From the NCBI GenBank assembly GCA_964587525.1, contig CAZPLZ010000017.1, forward strand, positions 1 through 26,434: 26,434 bases of DNA. The letters are read 5' to 3'. Of this stretch, positions 14,863-22,511 are shown piece by piece. The position numbers and the translations under genes were made by a program. The stretch's first letter is position 1. Each line of letters begins with the position of its first letter. The notes below the pieces were generated by a model, which worked only from the letters and a program-made list of their open reading frames with translations, had not been told where the DNA came from and did no database searches. Source of the stretch: CAZPLZ01 sp964587525 (GTDB lineage: Bacteria > Oederibacteriota > CAKKQC01).

Positions 14863-16310
14863 GACAACTTAGAGAACGTTACCCGTCCTTTCATCGGTTT
14901 TATCTCTTTGGGACCAGCGAGCACTGTACAGTCCAAATACCAACCCTCATAGCCCACACACCGCAAGAAGAACTGATCAAAGAGGTGCCACAAACCAAGC
15001 ATCATCTCCCACTCCTTGTTGGCGTATTCTTCGGGTATGGCGCCTGCATGGATCAAGCCATTACGACATTTACCGAGATCACTCAGCTCGATACCTTTAG
15101 GACAGTCCAACTCAAGATCACGGATCCCGTTTCTCAGGCGGTCTGGCAAAGACGGGTATCGAAGCATTCCAACAAGTCCCTTCACCCGATTCTTGAGTTG
15201 CTCGGATTCGGAGCGACAGTCAAGCCACTGCGTAAGGTCGTGGAGAAGGTCTTTCGCTTTGTTGACTTTCTCGGAACGTGAACCTATCTGCATGAGTTCC
15301 AAGAGACGTTCGAGCGCGATAAACGCCAAGATCATTCCTACTTCCTGCACGTTTGCAAACTTAGAGTGCAAATACAAATCAAGGGCCGTGAGATACCCTG
15401 CGCTCTCGGCCAATCTCGCGAAGAACGCTCCGGAAGACTGTTCGATAAAATGTCGCGTGCCTCGTCGTTTGTCCTGACCAACCCAAAGACCCTCAATGAC
15501 CGGAAACATCGGCTTTCCATGACCGACTGAACCGGACCTACTGTGAAAGCTTCGAGAGGCTGTCCCTTCCTTAACCTCCCACAGTTCCGAATGTAGACAC
15601 ACTACGTTCGTACCGGCGGCAAAGGAAAGGAAAAAACACAACTTGGAAAACTCACGGTACACCGTTTCAATGTCCTCCCCTGGCTCAAGTGACAATAGTG
15701 CTATCCCAGTTGGCAAGCCAGAGTGTGAATCTCGAATCTTCTGTCTCATTCGAATGAGCTCAAGAGAGGAGTAGTCGTGAAACAGGAACCAAAGGTCTCT
15801 CTTCATCGCTGGACAGGAGAACCGATACCATTCAGTGCAGACCTGCTCTAAACCCGGATCCCGAATGACGAGAGGACCCACTCGCTCACTGATGACAAAA
15901 TTGAAAACTTCAAACGCCCCCAATTTGATATCCGCTCCCCAAGGACGCCCAAGCATGTGAAGATTCGATCTGGAAAATGAAAATCGGACCGCCCCCTCCT
16001 CATCCTCAGAGAGATGGCAGAGATGCTCTACACTGAAAGGGAGCAGTATAGCTGGCTGGGAGTTGCGCATCACCAACCACGTGTGATCCGCAGGCCCATC
16101 CATAGGGTGTTCGACCACGCCTTCGAAACTGTAACTAGCACCAATGGTTTCTCCACCCATCCGCCGCATCCCTTCCGAAATATGGCAATCGAGGTTGCCT
16201 TGATCACCTTCGATGCGCAGAGTGAAATGACAACCCAGTAGTGGCCCTTCCGGTCGCCGAAGAGCTCCCCAACCGCAATAAACTCCTTTTATTGCCTTAG
16301 CAAGCATCAT
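14859..16310 (-). CDS. ApeA-like HEPN protein (483 aa)
   Basis: The N-terminal ~290 residues are mostly beta-strand and loop (KGVYCGWGALRR, CHFTLRIEGDQGNLDCHI, GRPWGADIKLGAFEVFNF). The C-terminal ~170 are helical, with FIALERLLELM (about 330-340) and the motif CRNGLIHAGAIPEEY at 415-429. Arg416 and His421 form the HEPN RxxxxH pair. This N-beta / C-HEPN layout recalls the ApeA family of anti-phage proteins, where the N-terminal domain senses and the HEPN domain cleaves RNA. The N-terminal sequence is not close to ApeA as I remember it. ATG-ATG starts at 16310 with no good SD. A promoter-like pair at 16326-16354 predicts a very short leader. It is coupled by a 4-bp overlap to the second HEPN gene. 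Confidence 0.72.
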   Translation of the reverse strand: MMLAKAIKGVYCGWGALRRPEGPLLGCHFTLRIEGDQGNLDCHISEGMRRMGGETIGASYSFEGVVEHPMDGPADHTWLVMRNSQPAILLPFSVEHLCHLSEDEEGAVRFSFSRSNLHMLGRPWGADIKLGAFEVFNFVISERVGPLVIRDPGLEQVCTEWYRFSCPAMKRDLWFLFHDYSSLELIRMRQKIRDSHSGLPTGIALLSLEPGEDIETVYREFSKLCFFLSFAAGTNVVCLHSELWEVKEGTASRSFHSRSGSVGHGKPMFPVIEGLWVGQDKRRGTRHFIEQSSGAFFARLAESAGYLTALDLYLHSKFANVQEVGMILAFIALERLLELMQIGSRSEKVNKAKDLLHDLTQWLDCRSESEQLKNRVKGLVGMLRYPSLPDRLRNGIRDLELDCPKGIELSDLGKCRNGLIHAGAIPEEYANKEWEMMLGLWHLFDQFFLRCVGYEGWYLDCTVLAGPKEIKPMKGRVTFSKLS

Positions 16311-16325
16311 TGGTTGATAGACCTA

Positions 16326-16354
16326 GTTATCAGCTACACAAGAGAAGAACGCAA
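16326..16354 (-). promoter_or_regulatory. Candidate sigma70-type promoter of the HEPN operon
   Basis: On the minus strand TTGCGT is followed after 17 bp by GATAAC. The predicted start of transcription is about nine bases before the ATG at 16310. This short leader is consistent with the lack of an SD. Both hexamers are imperfect. Confidence 0.4.
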
Positions 16355-16425
16355 TACGCCCCGTCTCAGATGTGCAGCACGCGTCCTGAGGGGTCAGAAA
16401 ATAACTAAATAACGGGGGCAAAGCA

Positions 16426-17265
16426 TTACTCCGCCTTTAGCTGTTGGTCGCCCTGCTGCTCAGCCTCGAAGACCCTATTGAACGCAGTGGCCTTTTCGCA
16501 CAACTTCCCTAACGTCTCCACCTCATTCTTTACTTCGAATCCCAGGCCATCTCCAGCAATAGACATCGACAACCTCAACAACACCATAGCCGCTACCACC
16601 ATTTCAGGAAGTAATTTGTGACTTGGAATCAGGTTGACCATGAGATTCCCACTTCCTTCGTCCCTCCACGCGTGTGCGTGCAAATCGGATCCATGAGAAA
16701 CCCCAGAGGCTGGACCATAGAGTTGCTTATAGATTTCAATGGACACTGTCACTTTCTCCACGTGATCCACGATTCTGCATCTACGACGAATACTCCTGAG
16801 AGTAGGACCATGCCACTTAAAATCCCGCCATTTACGCCTTGAGAATGCCGTTCTGGTCCTCTCGTACACCGCAATCCAATCAGGATGCATTTCGACCAAA
16901 TGAGGTTCCATACCCGCCTCTATGCCACACCAGAGTCGCCACCTCTCCGCAAACACTGCAGGCTGTCTCGTCAATTGCAGAATCTTAAGATTCACCGTCA
17001 ATTCGAACATAGCTCGCATAATCAACAATGATTCATGGGCCAAACCCTTTTTACAGAGCTCACATGCTGCCACAAACATTCTTATCTGCTTCCCAGCAGA
17101 GGACGCATAGCAATGCCGTTCATGATCTGAAAGAGTGCCCCGAATATTGCGACCGGGTTCCATAACCTTTAGCGCCAAATTGAGAGATTCGTCTGCATAC
17201 CCGAATAGCTCGAGGAACCGCGGCAAGGACTTCTCTTCCCAATCTTTGTACTTCATGAGTTCCAT
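16426..17265 (-). CDS. DUF5677-like protein (279 aa)
   Basis: The helical protein contains AHESLLIMRAMFELTVNLKIL (about 75-95), a basic middle, SGVSHGSDLHAH (about 205-216) and a long hydrophobic C-terminal helix (VVAAMVLLRLSMSIAG). The R-x-x-x-E-x-x-x-N helix followed by an S/H-rich turn fits DUF5677, a family of unknown activity often located in accessory islands. A GGAGG lies seven bases before the ATG at 17265. It is 115 bp upstream of the ApeA-like gene, in the same direction, and may form a three-gene module with both HEPN genes. The SxxxHGxD pattern may be a distant HEPN-type active site, but no strict RxxxxH is seen. The 5' flank carries a copy of a 44-bp repeat. Confidence 0.62.
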   Translation of the reverse strand: MELMKYKDWEEKSLPRFLELFGYADESLNLALKVMEPGRNIRGTLSDHERHCYASSAGKQIRMFVAACELCKKGLAHESLLIMRAMFELTVNLKILQLTRQPAVFAERWRLWCGIEAGMEPHLVEMHPDWIAVYERTRTAFSRRKWRDFKWHGPTLRSIRRRCRIVDHVEKVTVSIEIYKQLYGPASGVSHGSDLHAHAWRDEGSGNLMVNLIPSHKLLPEMVVAAMVLLRLSMSIAGDGLGFEVKNEVETLGKLCEKATAFNRVFEAEQQGDQQLKAE

Positions 17266-17309
17266 AGTCTCGCCTCCAGCTTCCTTCCTTGGCTCGCGCC
17301 CTTCATGTC

Positions 17310-17353
17310 CCTACTCTACGCCGCCCTCCAGGGCACCAGGAGGGCACAAACCC
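17310..17353. repeat. Imperfect direct repeat, copy 1
   Basis: The repeat begins CCTACTCTAC and contains CTCCAGGGCACCA followed by GAGGGCAC and AACCC. About 36 of 44 positions match the copy at 18576-18620, in the same orientation. Together the copies bracket the 17490-18572 gene. An ATG in the same relative position as the start of that gene remains next to copy 1 on the minus strand but opens only a 17-codon frame. Confidence 0.65.
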
Positions 17354-17489
17354 CCGAGAAGTATTTCTCTCTGCACGACGGTGGGGTTCCCTTGAGCTCT
17401 GGCCGGTCGGGAAACATCTGAATAGCCGGGGGACGGGAGGACGGTGGGGACGGTGCTCTCAGCCTTCTAGGGGCGCTGCCGTGCTTTGC

Positions 17490-18572
17490 TTAATTAGCCG
17501 GCCCCCACCTCACAACGGTTATTCCATTTTTCACCACCGGTCCTACGGTGTAGCACCAAAAGATTCGTCCATGTCGATCCGCATGCACAAACCCAGCACT
17601 TGCCAAGTACTTACTTTCCACAATTTTAAAGACCCCTTGCGGAACCCCTTTCTGGTCAACTTTCAAGAAGTTACAACCACCGCCTTTCCCATCCGATCCA
17701 ACAAAGAAACGGGAGAAAAAACCACCCGCCCTTTCTCCACCAACAAACTGAGGTGCTACCAATCGCTCGCCTTCCGCTAACTTAAACCTGTACGTAGCCG
17801 ATGCTGCTGTCGATGTGTTCGATATAGTTAGTCCGGCGTTGCCATCGAGGGAGACTTTCGTTCCAAACAAAATCGGTTTGTTGCGCCGTGGACGATCATC
17901 CACCTTGACCTCAAGCTTGCAACGCATTTGATCACAGGAGTACAAATTACCAGCATAGAAATACGGGGAACGCATGAGCCATTGCCCCAATGCCGCACTG
18001 ACATCCCCTCTATTGAATGCAGGTGTGTTCAGAATTTCACGATGGCTTGTGGAATCATAAAACGCTGCATAGGACGTAGCTGTCATGTTCTTCACCACCT
18101 GAACGAACCCTTGCTCGTTGAGATCTATCCTCTGTACTCTGATAACGAAGAGGATTACTCGCCCCTGATCATCCATATCAATGCTGTCCACCCACGGCTC
18201 CTGGTGCTGCACCTGCCACTGCATCTTGCCGTCATCGTCGAACACATAAATCCACCGATCCTCAGCCTTCGGTCCCCCTGTCGCCAGCAGAAACCAACCC
18301 TCATCGGTGACGTTGAAGACTTCGAGATGAAACACACCCTCACGTGGTTCACGCCGCCTTAGGACCGCACTATTCGGATGCCCAGGCAACAATCGCTTGT
18401 AGAGAGGTATCCCTGGCTTGCTGTCTCCGTATGGAACGTGCAAGATTTCCTTCGGCTCGTACTTGAGCACTGGCACCGAGTCGTCGATGACATACTCCCC
18501 CGGCACCAGCTCGGTTACACACCAGCCCATCGTCGGTAGCACCAACGCCCCAATCACACCTAACCACCACAT
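17490..18572 (-). CDS. Secreted protein of unknown function (360 aa)
   Basis: A short signal peptide (MWWLGVIGALVLPTMGWCV) precedes a beta-rich protein. Repeating strand/turn units such as WIYVFDDDGKMQWQVQHQEP, IDMDDQGRVILFVIRV and HADRHGRIFWCYTVG resemble propeller blades of the xDxxGxxxW type found in PQQ- or YVTN-like quinoprotein folds. There is no lipobox, metal site or catalytic motif I can name. Two cysteines around residue 220 (LYSCDQMRCKL) may form a disulphide in the periplasm. The gene stands alone, with 225 bp to the next gene downstream, and is flanked by two imperfect 44-bp repeats, as if moved as a unit. Function unknown. Confidence 0.7.
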   Translation of the reverse strand: MWWLGVIGALVLPTMGWCVTELVPGEYVIDDSVPVLKYEPKEILHVPYGDSKPGIPLYKRLLPGHPNSAVLRRREPREGVFHLEVFNVTDEGWFLLATGGPKAEDRWIYVFDDDGKMQWQVQHQEPWVDSIDMDDQGRVILFVIRVQRIDLNEQGFVQVVKNMTATSYAAFYDSTSHREILNTPAFNRGDVSAALGQWLMRSPYFYAGNLYSCDQMRCKLEVKVDDRPRRNKPILFGTKVSLDGNAGLTISNTSTAASATYRFKLAEGERLVAPQFVGGERAGGFFSRFFVGSDGKGGGCNFLKVDQKGVPQGVFKIVESKYLASAGFVHADRHGRIFWCYTVGPVVKNGITVVRWGPAN

Positions 18573-18575
18573 GCG

Positions 18576-18620
18576 CCTACTCTACCTCCATCTCCAGGGC
18601 ACCAAGAGGGCACCGAACCC
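18576..18620. repeat. Imperfect direct repeat, copy 2 (leader of 17490-18572)
   Basis: This copy of the 44-bp repeat ends four bases before the ATG at 18572. On the minus strand it forms the untranslated leader, with a GGAGATGGAGG purine-rich stretch and two GTGCCCT elements. It may carry the translation signal or the promoter of the gene. Confidence 0.65.
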
Positions 18621-18666
18621 AGATCAGCCCAGAACCCCAGATTCCAGAAGTTTGACGGGTACGTAC

Positions 18667-18749
18667 GGGAGTAAGATTGAGGCATCAAGGTACAGAGGAC
18701 TCAAAATCCTCCGGAGCTCCATCGCAGTTATGATCCCTCTGTGATCCCT
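18667..18749 (+). pseudogene. Degenerate tRNA-Leu(CAA)-like sequence
   Basis: A perfect five-base anticodon stem (GAGGA/TCCTC) encloses CTCAAAA, giving anticodon CAA, at 18695-18711. Upstream AGGTACA resembles the D-loop GGTAGAC. A possible acceptor pair is GGGAGTA (18667-18673) with TGATCCC (18742-18748), five to six pairs of seven. The T-arm is not canonical: no GGTTCGAATCC is present. It is a decayed tRNA at best, and the boundaries are approximate. Confidence 0.35.
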
Positions 18750-18816
18750 CGGGACGTGATCTGACAGGTACGGACGTGTACTCCTGGGTAATCAGCCAAT
18801 CATCAAAATGTCGTAG

Positions 18817-18906
18817 GGAGCGAAACTGTTAAACCCCGTCGTGGTTTCGGAAACATAGCACAGCAGATTTCGAGTCTGCCGCCTTCAGCCACTCGGCCAT
18901 CTCTCC
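18817..18906 (-). pseudogene. tRNA-Ser(CGA)-like gene with decayed T-arm
   Basis: The 5' half is a textbook tRNA-Ser: acceptor strand GGAGAGA, TG, D-arm GCCGAG...AAGGC, then stem GCAGA, loop CTCGAAA (anticodon CGA) and stem TCTGC. A long variable arm (about 22 nt, with GTTTCCGAAAC) fits class II tRNAs. At the distance expected for a 90-nt gene, TCGCTCC pairs with the acceptor strand at six of seven positions. The T-arm is wrong: GGTTTAA replaces the TTCGAAT loop and the stem is poorly paired. The gene is therefore probably non-functional, or its 3' half was replaced, as happens when an element integrates in a tRNA gene. Confidence 0.6.
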
Positions 18907-18996
18907 AGCCAAAATTTTACCGTATCCCTTGAATATTCGCCGCATCCGGCTGTCAGGACTCTTCAGTAGCTGTAGGTCGAGTACGGCACCCTGGGG

Positions 18997-21573
18997 CTAT
19001 CTTGCCGCGTCGCTGGTCAAGGCGAGGTTGAGGGCTGAAAGCCCCATGCCATGAGCACCCGCAAGATGGGCTGGATACGGCACCTCCACCCCTTTCACTG
19101 AATGCCAGAGGATCCGGTTCAGGGTATCCTCATCCGCCTGATCGAATTTCTCAAAATCCTCCTCCAGACTCCTCTCAGCCCAATAGCGCTCCTTCCCCCG
19201 CAGTGACTCCAGCTCCGGGTTCAGCTCATCCAAGGGAACCTGGTTTGGCAACGCCTCATAGGGCCGCTGGTCCAGCCTCGAGGTGAAGCATGCCTCCATC
19301 ACCGGCGCCAGCGCATCCAGTTGATTCATCGGCGGCAGCCCCAGAATCCGCTCCATGGTGTGCAGCACCGAGGTTTGGTTGTAAAACTCGCTGACCACCT
19401 CGCCTCGCTTCGTGTACGGGCTGATCACCAGGCTCAGGGACCGGTGCCCATCCACATGGTCAAACCCTGCCTGGGGATCGTCCTCGATCACGAAAATGCA
19501 TGTCGTGGGCCAGAACCTGCTCTTGGTGATCCCCGCCACGATCCGCCCCAGCGCGAGGTCGTTGTCGGCCACATGCGCCCGCGGGGTCGGATATCCCGGC
19601 GAGGTGCCCGAGGCATGATCTTGGGGGAGGTACACGATCATGAAGTTCGGCCACTCACCTTTCTCGTTGTACATCTCGAGTTCCTTCAAGAAGACCTTGG
19701 CGCGCAAGACATCCGGAATGCGCATGTTCCAGCCCGGGTAGGCCCGGCAACTGTAGCGGCGCAAAGGCTCAATCCCAATAGATTGGTCGAACTTGACTTC
19801 TCCAGCATCCCTCACGAAGTCTCGGTAGATAATCTCAAACGAGGCATCGCTCGGGACGGGCGCGGCGTAGTCCATCTCACCGTAGTTGCGGAAGGACAAC
19901 CCATGGAGCAGGACGTTATCCCAGATGAATCCGGAGGAAGAATAGGTCAAAGGGTCGTCACCGAAGGTATAGCTACGCGTGAATCCGCCAAACGACTTTT
20001 CCAGGTGGTCAGTGACATTCCCCTCCGTCGCCCAGGAGTGGCCGTCCGCGGAATTAACGCCGTTGCAGTAAAAGTTGTCCAGCAGCACGAACTGCTCGGC
20101 GAGGGCGTGGTGGTTGGGAGTGACCTCACGGCCAAAGATGCACAGTTCCGGATCGCTGTTGCCCTGCGGCAGATCGCCAAAAACCTGGTCGAACGTGCGG
20201 TTTTCCTTGATGATGTACACCACGTGTTTGAAGAGCGAAGGCTCGCCGGTCCGCTTCGGGATCGGAACAGGTCGCACCTTGCTCTGGGCCTTCTCCCAAG
20301 CCCTGAGTTGATGTGGCACGCGGCTGTCAGAGCGCACCTGCGCAGTGTACTTCTCAAGCTGCCTTCCCGACGGAATGGCTACCTTGTTGACCGTGCCCAG
20401 ATACCAGTAGACATGCCAGCCCTTGCCTGACTTCCGCCTGTGGCGGGAGCCTACCCCTTTGACGTTGGCAACGTAGAGATATTTGCCGTCCGTGACCAAG
20501 CCTGAAGGATACCAGCCCGCGGGGATGAATCCCTGAAGGCGGCTTCTTCCTTCGGAGGCCTTGAGCGCCACAACCGCCACGGCATTATTGCCCCCGTTGG
20601 CCACGTAGAGCGTCTCGCCGTCTGGAAGAAGCGCCAAGGCATTGGAGCCGCTGCCGAACGAGAGCGTCGGATCCGGCCGCACCAGGATCGTCTCAATGAA
20701 CTGCGGGGCCTTAGGATCGATCACGCTGACCGTGTCCGAGTTGGCATTGGCCACGTACAACCGGTTCCCGTCCGGGCTCAGCTCCACATCAGAGGGATGC
20801 AGGTCTGTCGCCACCTGAGCGATATACCGCCCACGTGAGAGGTCGATGATGGAAAGCGTCCCGCTGCTCGCAATGCCGCGTTCATCCACCACGGTGTCGG
20901 TCCCGGAAGAGCGGGCCGTCCGCTCCCCCTTTCCCGGATGGCGTCCACCCCAGTCGGAGACATAGGCCGTCTTGCCGTCCCCTGAGAGCACCACATCAAA
21001 GGGGGCCACCCCAACCGGGATCTCCTTGCGCAATGTGCCACTTTTCAGATCCACCACCCCCAGGCTGTTGTTGCGCGACAGACAGACGTACGCGGTCTTT
21101 TCATCCGGTGAGAGTGCAATCCCACACGCATGCGAGTTCCCCTTGCCTGAAGGACCTGGGAGGGAAATCTTGCGCCCCCAGGAAACTGTGCCGTCTTCCG
21201 CCACCTTGGCCTCCCACAGCAGATCCTGGGCTGTGGTGGCATAAACGAGTGATCCGTCGCGCGTGATGGCGATGCCGTGCATGGAGCCTCCCCCCTCGGG
21301 GAAGGAGGTCTCCTGGCGGATCTTCCAGGCCTGAACGTCCACCACGACCAGCCCCCGGTTGTCCTTGACATAGAGATTCTGGCCGTCCGGTGAGAGCATC
21401 AAGTCCACGGGCCGCCCGCCGAATTCTAATGATTCCCCTGCCGGACGGATAACCTGCCGCGTCGGAACGACAAAACTCCCATCCCCTGCGGGACCCACCT
21501 GAATCAATCCACGGGAACATCCAGCCATGGCTCCAAGGAGGAGAGAAACACACGCTAATTTATTAGAGGTCAT
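18997..21573 (-). CDS. Lipoprotein: YncE-like beta-propeller plus phosphoesterase (PF04185-type)
   Basis: The 858-aa protein has an N-terminal lipoprotein signal ending LLLGAMAGC (Cys19). Residues from about 50 to 400 form a YVTN/YncE propeller, with repeated SPDGxxLYVxNxxxxTVxVID units. A phosphoesterase domain starts at about 447 with FKHVVYIIKENRTFDQVFG, the ENxTFD motif of the acid phosphatase / phospholipase C family, and continues with VNSADGHSW, VYLPQDHASG and IEDDPQAGFDHVDGHRS. The Asp/His residues of these motifs match the metal-binding core, so it is probably active. It should sit on an envelope face and act on a phosphoester. The ATG has no SD (CCCCTTCA precedes it). It is the last gene of the 25720-18997 group, 23 bp after a dioxygenase gene. 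Confidence 0.9.
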   Translation of the reverse strand: MTSNKLACVSLLLGAMAGCSRGLIQVGPAGDGSFVVPTRQVIRPAGESLEFGGRPVDLMLSPDGQNLYVKDNRGLVVVDVQAWKIRQETSFPEGGGSMHGIAITRDGSLVYATTAQDLLWEAKVAEDGTVSWGRKISLPGPSGKGNSHACGIALSPDEKTAYVCLSRNNSLGVVDLKSGTLRKEIPVGVAPFDVVLSGDGKTAYVSDWGGRHPGKGERTARSSGTDTVVDERGIASSGTLSIIDLSRGRYIAQVATDLHPSDVELSPDGNRLYVANANSDTVSVIDPKAPQFIETILVRPDPTLSFGSGSNALALLPDGETLYVANGGNNAVAVVALKASEGRSRLQGFIPAGWYPSGLVTDGKYLYVANVKGVGSRHRRKSGKGWHVYWYLGTVNKVAIPSGRQLEKYTAQVRSDSRVPHQLRAWEKAQSKVRPVPIPKRTGEPSLFKHVVYIIKENRTFDQVFGDLPQGNSDPELCIFGREVTPNHHALAEQFVLLDNFYCNGVNSADGHSWATEGNVTDHLEKSFGGFTRSYTFGDDPLTYSSSGFIWDNVLLHGLSFRNYGEMDYAAPVPSDASFEIIYRDFVRDAGEVKFDQSIGIEPLRRYSCRAYPGWNMRIPDVLRAKVFLKELEMYNEKGEWPNFMIVYLPQDHASGTSPGYPTPRAHVADNDLALGRIVAGITKSRFWPTTCIFVIEDDPQAGFDHVDGHRSLSLVISPYTKRGEVVSEFYNQTSVLHTMERILGLPPMNQLDALAPVMEACFTSRLDQRPYEALPNQVPLDELNPELESLRGKERYWAERSLEEDFEKFDQADEDTLNRILWHSVKGVEVPYPAHLAGAHGMGLSALNLALTSDAAR

Positions 21574-21596
21574 TGAAGGGGAGAGAGGGGGGAAGG

Positions 21597-22511
21597 TTAC
21601 GCTGGCTCGTAAGGCCGGTAGCCGCGTACCAAGAGCCCATCGCCATCCCGGCGGGCCTGGACCGCTCTCTTCTCGGCCTCGGTGCGATTGGCCTCAGTCG
21701 TGGCGCTGACGGTCACGTAGTCGTCGATACGGCGGTAGCGGTGGATGAACACTGGCCTTGCGCTGCTGGACTGGTTGGTCTTCGATCCATGGACCGTCTT
21801 CACATGGAAGAAAATTGCGTCACCGGCCGAACCGCAGATCGGCAGTGCGGCTTCCCAGGGCCATTCGTTCTCCTCCAGGCCAAGGTGCGAAAAAGTATCC
21901 ACGTGCTTGAGAACGCCCAACCGGTGCGTACCAGGGATCACGTGCAGCGCGCCGTTCACCAAGTCCGTATCAACCGCATAGTTCAACACCCCGACTGGGC
22001 CCTCGTACTTGTGCTCGAAGTACGCCGCATCCTGGTGCAGGTTCTTGGGGTGACCACCGACAGCTTCCTTATAAAGGGCCTGGCCGAGGTCGAACAACTC
22101 GATGTTCGGTCCAAGAATAGCCTCGACGAGGTCCAACTGCCGTGGATTGAGGGCCGAGGAAAAAAACGCGGCGCTGTTGTGGTAGTTCAAGGGCAGAACC
22201 ATGATCTGCTTGTCGCGCCGATAGCCTTGGGGGGCGGGGATGAACAGCGCCCCGTTGGGCGTCCTCCACCCTTCCGGGATCTTCTGAACCTGGTCGAGCA
22301 GCGAGAGCGATTCCTGAAACTTGGCCTCCAGGTCACGACGGATCCCTTCGACATAGGGCTTGCTTAAGCCACGAATTACCAGCGCGCCGTATTGCTGGTA
22401 GGCAGCCGCGGCCCGCTCGATGTCGAGGTTCTCGGCAAAGAATTCGAGCTGCCCGACGGTCACAGCGGGAAGATTGTATTTCTTGAGTATCGTCTCGACT
22501 TCTACGACCAC
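21597..22511 (-). CDS. Phytanoyl-CoA dioxygenase (PhyH) family protein 1
   Basis: This 304-aa member of the 2-oxoglutarate/Fe(II) oxygenase superfamily shows the iron triad: His159 and Asp161 in NLHQDAAYFEH and His241 in KTVHGSKTNQSS. Arg252 in ARPVFIHRYR is a likely 2-oxoglutarate anchor. AYQQYGALVIRGLSKP near residue 38-53 is the typical N-terminal strand of PhyH proteins, and GALHVIPGTHRLG is the family-typical turn before the second half. These enzymes hydroxylate varied small molecules; the substrate here is not predictable. The GTG start at 22511 overlaps the stop of the second PhyH gene by 10 bp, so the two enzymes are made together and may act in sequence or as a pair. Confidence 0.9.
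   Translation of the reverse strand: MVVEVETILKKYNLPAVTVGQLEFFAENLDIERAAAAYQQYGALVIRGLSKPYVEGIRRDLEAKFQESLSLLDQVQKIPEGWRTPNGALFIPAPQGYRRDKQIMVLPLNYHNSAAFFSSALNPRQLDLVEAILGPNIELFDLGQALYKEAVGGHPKNLHQDAAYFEHKYEGPVGVLNYAVDTDLVNGALHVIPGTHRLGVLKHVDTFSHLGLEENEWPWEAALPICGSAGDAIFFHVKTVHGSKTNQSSSARPVFIHRYRRIDDYVTVSATTEANRTEAEKRAVQARRDGDGLLVRGYRPYEPA

Larger units (their letters stand above)
18573..18996. other. 424-bp non-coding junction with tRNA relics
   Basis: This stretch holds the second 44-bp repeat, a Leu-like and a Ser-like tRNA relic on opposite strands, and a short tandem GATCCCTC-TGT-GATCCCTC at 18732-18749. No protein gene is credible. It separates the accessory-looking island on the left from an ordered metabolic operon on the right, which makes it the best candidate boundary in the window. 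Confidence 0.5.

Noticed and set aside
19321..20430. 369-codon plus-strand open frame
   Set aside because: Antisense to the phosphoesterase lipoprotein, where motif-bearing protein is on the other strand.
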